Positions 1 to 7,700 of a stretch of DNA of 32,113 nt are shown one piece after another. Position numbers and translations under genes: made by a program. How positions within the stretch are numbered: the first letter of the stretch is position 1; each line of letters opens with the position of its first letter. The notes under the pieces are model-generated. The model saw nothing but the letters and a program-made list of their open reading frames with translations, did no database searches and was not told where the DNA came from. The stretch lies in contig SLOS01000409.1 of assembly GCA_007132365.1 (NCBI GenBank), forward strand, positions 1-32,113. The letters are read 5' to 3'. Origin of the DNA: Bacteroidales bacterium (GTDB taxonomy: Bacteria > Bacteroidota > Bacteroidia > Bacteroidales > PUMT01).

Positions 1-875
1 CGGTCATAGTACCGGTCCACTTTAAGGCGCATGGACAAAGCCTGAATTATCATACCTCCGATCATTGCAAGAGGGAAAAGCGGGAAACCCTCCACTACGG
101 GATGTATCTGCCGTACACCTGCAAGCATCAGCCAGCCGACCAGTATAGCCAGTCCCACAACAGCAAAATGAAAAGCCATTGGTTCTATTGATTCGGAGGC
201 AACCGTGGCCATCGAATTTGGGTACCTGTACTTTTCAGGAATCAGTCCCCGCTTCTTATATTCCGGAATGCCCTTTGATTCATCCAAATTAACGCAGTAT
301 CCCTTGCGAATGGCGATGTTTATATAAAAAATACCGCCAACAACAGCTATAATAATACCGACCGTGGCTGACATCTGTGCCAGGTCGGCACCTTCCGGGA
401 ACCCGATCTGTTCAAACACACTGCGCATACCGGCGGCAGTTCCATGTCCCCCTGCAAACCCTATTTCAAGAATGGTCGCAAAAACCGGTGATACATCAAA
501 AAAAGGGATCAGCACCAGAACCGTAATCAGCAATGCAAAGAAATACTGTCCGGCACCTGCTATCATTCCAAAGCAAAGCTGGCTTCCTCCCTGTGACCAT
601 AAAACCTTTAGTCCCGGCACCGCAAGCCCGAGAAACAGGGTTGCAAAAACAAAGTTGATAAGGATACCGGGAATCTCCCTCCAGGTATCCAGTATGAAAG
701 GTGGCAGGATATCGGCAATAAAGGGTCCGCAAAACAAGGCCAGGAAGCCCCCTATAATTGATGCGGGCAGAAAGATCCTCTGGAAAAGCCTTATTTTTAC
801 CCGCAGGATTTTCCCCGCGAGGAGAAAGATGCAAAGGATACAAATGCTGAAAAATACTCCTGTCAATCCATCCAT
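1..875 (-). CDS. gltS: Sodium/glutamate symporter (GltS family), C-terminus truncated by window start
   Basis: Reverse-strand translation from ATG at 875: MDGLTGVFFSICILCIFLLAGKILRVKIRLFQRIFLPASIIGGFLALFCGPF...EIGFAGGHGTAAGMRSVFEQIGFPEGADLAQMSATVGII. Multi-TM, with a GGHGTAAG motif typical of the GltS family. Runs off the left edge without a stop. Confidence 0.85.
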   Translation of the reverse strand, partial: MDGLTGVFFSICILCIFLLAGKILRVKIRLFQRIFLPASIIGGFLALFCGPFIADILPPFILDTWREIPGILINFVFATLFLGLAVPGLKVLWSQGGSQLCFGMIAGAGQYFFALLITVLVLIPFFDVSPVFATILEIGFAGGHGTAAGMRSVFEQIGFPEGADLAQMSATVGIIIAVVGGIFYINIAIRKGYCVNLDESKGIPEYKKRGLIPEKYRYPNSMATVASESIEPMAFHFAVVGLAILVGWLMLAGVRQIHPVVEGFPLFPLAMIGGMIIQALSMRLKVDRYYD

Positions 876-985
876 TGTATAAATTTATATGGCAAAGAAA
901 ATGAAAAATGGAGATTTGACAAGCAGCAGCTTTTTTTTATTTAACAATATTTTACAATATTATTACCTGGTTAACCGGCAAAATA

Positions 986-2020
986 TCAGATCAGTTCAAT
1001 GCCGTCATCTTTCAGATTTTCCCGCATTGCTTCAGGCCAGACACTGGCCTGGACCTCTCCGACATGATGCTTGCGAAGCAGGAACATACAAACTCTTGAC
1101 TGACCAATGCCTCCGCCCATTGTCTGGGGTAGTTTGCCAGAAAGTAAAAGTCTGTGAAACAACAACTCTTTGCGATCCAGGCAATTTCTCTTTTCAAGCT
1201 GACGCAAAAGTGCACTTTCATCAACCCTTATTCCCATTGAGGATAATTCAAACGCCGATTGTATAATGGGGTTCCAAACGATAATATCGCCGTTGAGACC
1301 TTTGTACTGGTGTCCGGCAGGAGTGCTCCAGTCGTCATAATCAGGTGCCCGCCCGTCATGAATGCTCCCCCCTGGAAGCTCTCCCCCTATGCCTGTCAGG
1401 AAAAATGCCCCGTATTCACGGGCAGCTTCTGTTTCACGCTGTCTGGGCGTGAGTTCAGGATATCTGAGGAGCAGATCTTCGGAGTGGATAAATTTAATTT
1501 CCTCAGGCAATATCGGTTCTATATCGGGATATTTTGCCGATACGGCTTTTTCTGTATCCCGCAGGGCCTTATAGATTCTCTTAACGGTATCTTTAAGGTA
1601 ATGCAGATTCCTTTGTTCTCTTGTAATAACCTTTTCCCAGTCCCATTGATCAACAAAAACAGAGTGAAGGGGGCCCATATCCTCATCGGGCCTCAGTGCT
1701 TTCATATCAGTGATTATGCCCTCTCCCGGATTGATACCAAGTTGTGCCAGCCTGTATCGTTTCCATTTTGCGAGGGACTGGACCACGCTGATCTTTTGAG
1801 ATGGCATATCCCTTATAATCAGTGAAACAGGTCTTTCTATCCCGTTCAGATCATCATTTATTCCTGTATCTTCTGCAACTATCAGAGGGGCTACGACCCT
1901 TAAAAGTTGCAGCTGCTGGCTGAGTAATCCGGAAAAAGTTGTTTTAATCAGATCTATGGCCTTTTCTGTTTCAAGCTGGTCAATCAGTTGAGAGGTTCTT
2001 TCCTTTTGTGCGATTTCCAT
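986..2020 (-). CDS. asnA: Aspartate--ammonia ligase (asparagine synthetase A)
   Basis: 344 aa, MEIAQKERTSQLIDQLETEKAIDLIKTTFSGLLSQQLQLLRVVAPLIV...DDLNGIERPVSF-like...KWKRYRLAQL...GEGIITDMKALRPDE...SVFVDQWDWEKVI...GGGIGQSRVCMFLL. Characteristic AsnA motifs. Confidence 0.96.
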   Translation of the reverse strand: MEIAQKERTSQLIDQLETEKAIDLIKTTFSGLLSQQLQLLRVVAPLIVAEDTGINDDLNGIERPVSLIIRDMPSQKISVVQSLAKWKRYRLAQLGINPGEGIITDMKALRPDEDMGPLHSVFVDQWDWEKVITREQRNLHYLKDTVKRIYKALRDTEKAVSAKYPDIEPILPEEIKFIHSEDLLLRYPELTPRQRETEAAREYGAFFLTGIGGELPGGSIHDGRAPDYDDWSTPAGHQYKGLNGDIIVWNPIIQSAFELSSMGIRVDESALLRQLEKRNCLDRKELLFHRLLLSGKLPQTMGGGIGQSRVCMFLLRKHHVGEVQASVWPEAMRENLKDDGIELI

Positions 2021-2043
2021 GATTTAAGTATTTGTTTTATTCT

Positions 2044-2074
2044 AAAAAAAAACCCTCCGTTTTGCGGAGGGTTT
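2044..2074 (-). terminator. Rho-independent terminator/attenuator upstream of asnA
   Basis: Minus strand reads AAACCCTCCG-CAAAA-CGGAGGGTTT followed by TTTTTT: 10-bp perfect stem (2065-2074 with 2050-2059) and a 9-nt T run (2044-2052). It lies 24 nt upstream of the asnA ATG. Confidence 0.9.
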
Positions 2075-2099
2075 CTGTGTTTTGTTTTTGGGTTCCAGT

Positions 2100-2210
2100 T
2101 TAAAGCTTACACATAATAACCTCCGTCCTTCTGAACTGATTATTGTTCAAAGGATTATTATTGAGGTTAAAATTATTTATTACGTACATGTTGTATAACA
2201 TATTAATCAT
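2100..2210 (-). CDS. Asn-rich leader peptide of asnA (attenuator peptide)
   Basis: Minus-strand ORF MINMLYNMYVINNFNLNNNPLNNNQFRRTEVIMCKL* (11 Asn of 36). In-frame alternative ATGs at 2201 and 2189 are more likely given the promoter position. Ends 26 nt before the terminator stem. Confidence 0.85.
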   Translation of the reverse strand: MINMLYNMYVINNFNLNNNPLNNNQFRRTEVIMCKL

Positions 2211-2211
2211 G

Positions 2212-2241
2212 CAAACATACTATCTATTTTTTAATAATCAA
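2212..2241 (-). promoter_or_regulatory. Bacteroidetes-type promoter of the asnA leader (TTG-N19-TATGTTTG)
   Basis: Minus strand: TTG at 2241-2239, 19-nt spacer, TATGTTTG at 2219-2212. Exact match to the Bacteroidetes sigma-ABfr consensus (-33 TTG / -7 TAnnTTTG). Confidence 0.8.
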
Positions 2242-2289
2242 AAATTATTGATTTAAATTATCTTTTCCGGTTAAACTACGAATGGTTTT

Positions 2290-4695
2290 TTAGAACGGGT
2301 ATCCGATTGCAAGATTAAGTATCAGATTATCCCTTCTCCAGGAAGAATCAAATGGCCTTACCGGTCCGAAGTAACTTCCAGTCTCATGCAATGTGCGGGG
2401 ATCGGCCAGCGGGAAGGCCAGGTCGAGCCGCAGCAGGAAAAAGTTGAAATCCAGCCTTAATCCAATTCCTGTTCCAAGTGCCACTTGCTTCAGGAAGTCG
2501 GGGGACCTGAATTTTCCACCCGGAACTTCCTCCTGCTCCCTCAGATTCCATATGTTCCCTGCATCTGCAAAAACAGCGCCCTTAAATATACTGCTGATAT
2601 CAAAGCGGTACTCCAGGTTCATTTCAAGTTTTATTTCCCCACCCTGGTAGATATTCAGGACTGTTCCATCTCTGTCCACAGGAGAGTAGGTTCCCGGGCC
2701 CAGTGTCCGGGGATGGAATGCCCGGATACTGTGGCTGCCGCCTGTTATGAATTGTTTGGTGTAGGGCAGGAATTCGGAATTGCCGTAGGGCACCCCGATA
2801 CCTGCTATAAGCCGTGTGGCAATGGTGCCGGTGTTTCCTGTTTCAATGGAATAACGGATTTCGGTGAGGATTTTTGTAAACTGGGAAAATCCCTGGCTTA
2901 AAATAGTATATTCACCCTTGTCATCCAAACTCCCCAGTCCCAGATTATGAAGGAACAGCCATGGCATATTACCTGCCAGGTCAAGGTTTAAATTGATAAA
3001 CCAGTTATGGTTACTGTTTTCAGTCAATTTGGAATTGTAAGTATATGAATACTCCGATCCCAGCATAAACTGTTCAAAAAGGCCCCTTCTGATGAGCAGC
3101 TCCCTGGGAAACTCTTCACCGAATTCCTCTGCTATAGTTCCCAGGAAAAAGGCATTGAAGGCAAATGGTGTGAATCTGAGCTGGGTGCTGATATAGGGAT
3201 TCAGTACATATCCGAATTCCGATCTGATGGTTGAAAGGCTGAAGGCATCGGTACGGTTGAGGTAATTGAAAGACACCGACATCCTTGTCCTCGGAGTAAA
3301 CCGGGGACGTATCCTGACTATATCAAACGGGATCACCAGGCGGTGTATGCTCAGCTCTGACAGGATCCCTGCCTCGTACATATTGATCCCCCTTTGGCTT
3401 GTAAGTGTTTCAAATGCGCCATTCAGCTGCACGGTGAGGTTCTCTGCCCCGCCGCGTAAGTTTCGGTTGCTGAACGAGGTGGTAAAACCGGGGCCTGCAA
3501 AATTATTTGATTTTGAAACACCTTTCAGTTCGGCACTCAGAGCCATCTGTTCCCTTGGAGTAAGTATTATCCGGGCATCCAGATAATTGTTGGCCGGATT
3601 ATTGTTTTCCCTGTCCTGCACCCTGTCGAAACGGATATTTACAAACCTGAAAACCCTCATGCTCATCAGATGGCTGATGGTAAGGAGATGATCTTCATAA
3701 TTGTATGCCCTGTCTTTTTCAAGGAAGATTGCCCGGAGCATGGTTTGAGGTTTCAGAATATCCCGGTCCGGACGGGTGAAAATTCCATCGCTTATCTGAA
3801 CTTTTTCAGCGGTCCCGGTCTCTTTATCCCTTTGGCCCGTCCGTCCGGTCTCAATAATTATGTTCCTGATTTTATAGCTCACCAGCGCTCTGGGTGGTGC
3901 ATCCTCCAGAATGCTCAGATGCAGGTCCACCTCCCTTGTACCTGCTGTACTGTCGGCCCTGAAGAGAATATAGTCGGGGTAAAAGTAATAATACCCCTTT
4001 CCCTTCAGGTAACCGTCAATCCTCTCCCTTTCCTTTTTCAGTATATCCAGTCTGAAAATATCTCCGCTATGTAAAATAGTTTCTTTCATTGAAAGGTTTA
4101 TCTCTTTGGCAATGGGTTTATTTTCCTCCAGAAGTGTTATGTTCCTTATTCTGTAAGCGGGCCTCAGCCGGACATTGAAGTCCACTTCTGTCTTTTTCCG
4201 CCTTTCCCTGAGGCTGTAGTCAACCGAGGCATCAAAATGGCCCATATTGAAAATGCGGTTTTCAATCAACTCGGCGACCCTTTGGATATTGAAATCCTGA
4301 ATAAGCACCGGTGGTCTTCCGGCTTCATTTTGCAACCAGTCCCCTATATTCCATAAAGAGACCTCTCCGCCTATATTATAAAGCCAAAGGCGGGGTCTCC
4401 AGAAGAGGAATCTGCTGTTGGGCCCGGGTCTGATCACCCCTTCTGCCTCTCTTATTATTTCTCTTTCATTCTTTATTGGCTCCCGGGATTCGAGTTTTAC
4501 CCGGCTTCCTGTATAAAGACTCTGATCATCTTCAAGGTACCTCAGGTTGGAACATCCTGTTGTCAGGAAAGCTGCCGGAATGATCAGCAAAAGGAATATT
4601 CTGCCTGTATATGCTATATCTTTACAGAAGCCATGGTCCCGGACCGTCTCCGAACCATGAGATCCATCTGCCCTGTGCCTTTTAATGTTGACCAT
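2290..4695 (-). CDS. tamL: BamA/TamA-family outer membrane protein with lipobox (TamL-like)
   Basis: 801 aa. Signal peptide with lipobox LTTGC; N-terminal POTRA-like region; C-terminal Omp85 barrel (FITGGSHSIRAFHPRTLGPGTY..., YRFDISSIFKGAVFADAGNIW, GTGIGLRLDFNFFLLRLDLAFP). Directly downstream of tamB. Confidence 0.85.
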   Translation of the reverse strand: MVNIKRHRADGSHGSETVRDHGFCKDIAYTGRIFLLLIIPAAFLTTGCSNLRYLEDDQSLYTGSRVKLESREPIKNEREIIREAEGVIRPGPNSRFLFWRPRLWLYNIGGEVSLWNIGDWLQNEAGRPPVLIQDFNIQRVAELIENRIFNMGHFDASVDYSLRERRKKTEVDFNVRLRPAYRIRNITLLEENKPIAKEINLSMKETILHSGDIFRLDILKKERERIDGYLKGKGYYYFYPDYILFRADSTAGTREVDLHLSILEDAPPRALVSYKIRNIIIETGRTGQRDKETGTAEKVQISDGIFTRPDRDILKPQTMLRAIFLEKDRAYNYEDHLLTISHLMSMRVFRFVNIRFDRVQDRENNNPANNYLDARIILTPREQMALSAELKGVSKSNNFAGPGFTTSFSNRNLRGGAENLTVQLNGAFETLTSQRGINMYEAGILSELSIHRLVIPFDIVRIRPRFTPRTRMSVSFNYLNRTDAFSLSTIRSEFGYVLNPYISTQLRFTPFAFNAFFLGTIAEEFGEEFPRELLIRRGLFEQFMLGSEYSYTYNSKLTENSNHNWFINLNLDLAGNMPWLFLHNLGLGSLDDKGEYTILSQGFSQFTKILTEIRYSIETGNTGTIATRLIAGIGVPYGNSEFLPYTKQFITGGSHSIRAFHPRTLGPGTYSPVDRDGTVLNIYQGGEIKLEMNLEYRFDISSIFKGAVFADAGNIWNLREQEEVPGGKFRSPDFLKQVALGTGIGLRLDFNFFLLRLDLAFPLADPRTLHETGSYFGPVRPFDSSWRRDNLILNLAIGYPF

Positions 4696-4734
4696 GCTGT
4701 TTAATGTATTCCTCTATACAACTATATAGCAAAA

Positions 4735-7700
4735 TCAGTCTTCCCTGCGTCTGATTATATCCCTGAACCTGTTAAAGTTCCTTGAAATAATAAGAGAAAT
4801 TCCGGTCTCTATGACTTCACTCTCGAAGAGATCGTTGAAATTGGTATTTCTAAATCCCTTAAGAATCAGATTTCCTTCAGGGGTGATCAGGTACTCCATG
4901 GTAAAGTCACCGGCAATATCACCGGCCCTTGTTTCCCGGTGAGCTTCATCCTCCAGTTCAATATTACCAGCCACGGTAAACCTGATACGGTCATCGAAAA
5001 AATTCCTTGACACCTCCATCTGCAATTCTGTCCTTCCCACTGTTTCATCCCCGATATATTGCTCATAGGAGTCGATTTCGAAGCTTATGTTAACCCCTTT
5101 CACATAGCGATCTGCCATACGGTTCAGCTGTTGGGTAAGAAGGCGGCTTCCCGATGATCTGGCAGTGGCCTCTATACCCCCGGCCCCGGGCCGGTCAAGA
5201 GGGTTTTCCTGGAGGAAACTTCCCAGTAACAGGAGGGAAATAACCTGTTTATTGAGTTCTGATTCGTTTTGGTTTATTTCGTTTATCCTGGCCATTAACG
5301 ATCCGTCAAGTGCCATCTCGTGGCCCGGAGGCATGTCAAGTCTGAAACTGATCCTTGGGGTCAACAGATCGCCGTCAAGGTTAAGATATACCAGAAAGGG
5401 GAACTGCTGCCTGAGCCTTCCGGCCTGGATCTGGTCGCCCTCTACATGTGTTCTCATGAGCTCCCGGGGACTGGTATTAAGGGAGTAGATGGCCGTTATG
5501 TCAAGTTCTGCCTCAATTGGATCACCTGTCCACATAATAGTGCTTCCGGGTTCAATCCTGAAATCCCTCCTTATAACATCATAGAAGGTCAGAAAGTAAT
5601 TACCTTCCTGGATCTCGAAGGCTCCCGTCAGACCTATTCGTCCGGCGGGATCTATTTCCAGCACCAGGTCACCGCCCCCCTTTATTTCAAGGTTGTCACC
5701 GGCAATTTCGTCTATGATAACCTTCAGCCCGGTTTGCCTGTCAAGCTCCACATTAAGTCTGAGATCTATTCCCTGCAGTTCTGAGGTCAGCTCATCGGGT
5801 GAGGGTTCCAATTGTGCCAGCTGAAAAAAATCAGGTTCTTCCACCTGAATGAATTTTACTATTCCCTCCTGTGCAATAATCTGTGGATCAGTCTGGGGAA
5901 CGATAAAGGTGAATCTGGAGCCATCCATGAGTTTCAAATTACCTTCAATTGAGGGACCAGTAAGGTCACCTCTGAGTTGCAGGTCACTGTCCATCAGTAT
6001 TCTTCCATGGTACATATCCTGTTGTCCCGCCTGTAAATCCATCAGAAGAAAGTTTTTGCTCACCAGGTTGAGATTAAAAATGAAATTTTCCAGGCCGGGA
6101 AAATCCAGTGTGCCGTCAACAACCGCCTGCCGTCCCCTTGAATCTGTTATAGTAAAATCCTGGAGGCTGATGCTTTGATCGCTGAACTCTATTTTCTGAT
6201 TTTCTATTTCATAGCCTGCATTTAATTGCAGTACCCTGAAGGAGGTTTCGTGAAAATTAAGATCTCCGTTGAATTCAGGATTTTCGGGCGTGCCGGTAAA
6301 ACGGATTTTACCGTGAACAAAACCGCTCATTTCACTCAGGTGTTCCCTCAGGAAACCTTCAAGCAGATTTATATCCAACCTTTCAATTTCCAGGTCAATA
6401 TCAAAACCAGCCTCTCCGGAGATATATTCCCCCTCGGCGGATAGCTCCGACTCCTTATGTTTCAGGAATGCAGAAAGGAAATAATGACCTGGCTGGATAT
6501 CCCCGGCATGCAGTGTTATCAGCTCAACTCTTTCACCGGCCCATGTAATGTCCGCTATATTCATGTCCGCTATAAAGCTGGTTTCGCTGTAAATATCCCG
6601 TATTGTAATAACCCCGTTGATAATCCCCCCAATATATGGTGATTCATTGTCCATAAAACCGGTCAGCCGGTGAAGGTCAAACTCCGAAAAGTTTATTTCC
6701 AGTACATTTTCATGCTCCTCTGATTCGGTTGAGTGGACTGACAGGATGCTGCCCCTGTCCTCCAGGATCAAATCTGTAACCTTCAGGTATCCTTCTCCCA
6801 GCTCAATCCTGTTTCCGGAGTCAATATTCCATTTTTCTCCGTTAAGAATAAGTTTATCACTGTCCACCGATATATGATATAACTCCTCCCTGCTTTCAAT
6901 AACCGACCTGATGAAAAAAAGTTCCTTTTGGCCTTCGTCATTGAAAGAAAGTGACAGATCCAGGATTTCATCAAACAGCCCTCCGCTTAGTTCAAAACTG
7001 TAAATGCTGGTATGGTTGAACCCTACGGTGTCAAGAAGCACCCTGAAGTCCATTTTCTTTGGATCTGAGTCAATTGTTAACTCAATGTTCCGGAAGTCTG
7101 TTCCCGAATATATGAATTCCTCCATAGAGGCATTGAAAGTAAGTTTCTGCTCCCTGCTGTTGTATTGAACTGAAGCTGACAGGGTATCATACTTGTCAAT
7201 ACCGGGAAACAAAACCATGTTTATAAGATCGTCAGGTAAAAGTGTTATTTCGAAACTGAAATTTTTAAACTGGTCCGTGATCTCTTCCTGACCTTCGTTC
7301 AGGCCGTTATCCTCGATTTTCTCCCGGCTCCCATTGAAGTCGTTATCCGCGATCTCTTCCTGGTTCCCGTTCAGGACGTTATCCACATCTGGTTCGGGAT
7401 CGTCGTCCGTTGCCGGTGAGAGATCATGAACAGTAAAATAGTCGCCGAAATGCCCCGCCAGTGCACCGGGTATATCAACGGGTGTAAAATTACCATTATA
7501 ACCGGCAGTAAGGAACTCAGAGCTGATATCCAGGGAATAGGCCCCGGACCGGGATTCTGATTTGACAGTCATTTCAGGTATACTGTATGTTGCCTCACCG
7601 GTTGCAATATTAGTGTTTGAAAAAGTTATATTTCCATTGAAAAAATCTTCCGGGTAAAAAGTGATATCTGCCTCAATGGATGAACCAACCATCAGCTCCT

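Noticed and set aside
364-882. 172-aa plus-strand ORF over the gltS gene
   Set aside because: Antisense to a clear GltS coding frame; low-complexity basic composition with no recognisable domain.
885-985. AT-rich repeats (ACAATATTTTACAATATTATT) and AAGCAGCAGCTTTTTTTT between asnA and gltS as a terminator
   Set aside because: Stem only 4 bp on the plus strand, where no gene would need it; on the minus strand no U run follows. Not convincing.
1259-1825. 188-aa plus-strand ORF opposite asnA
   Set aside because: Mirror ORF of a confidently identified gene; no independent support.
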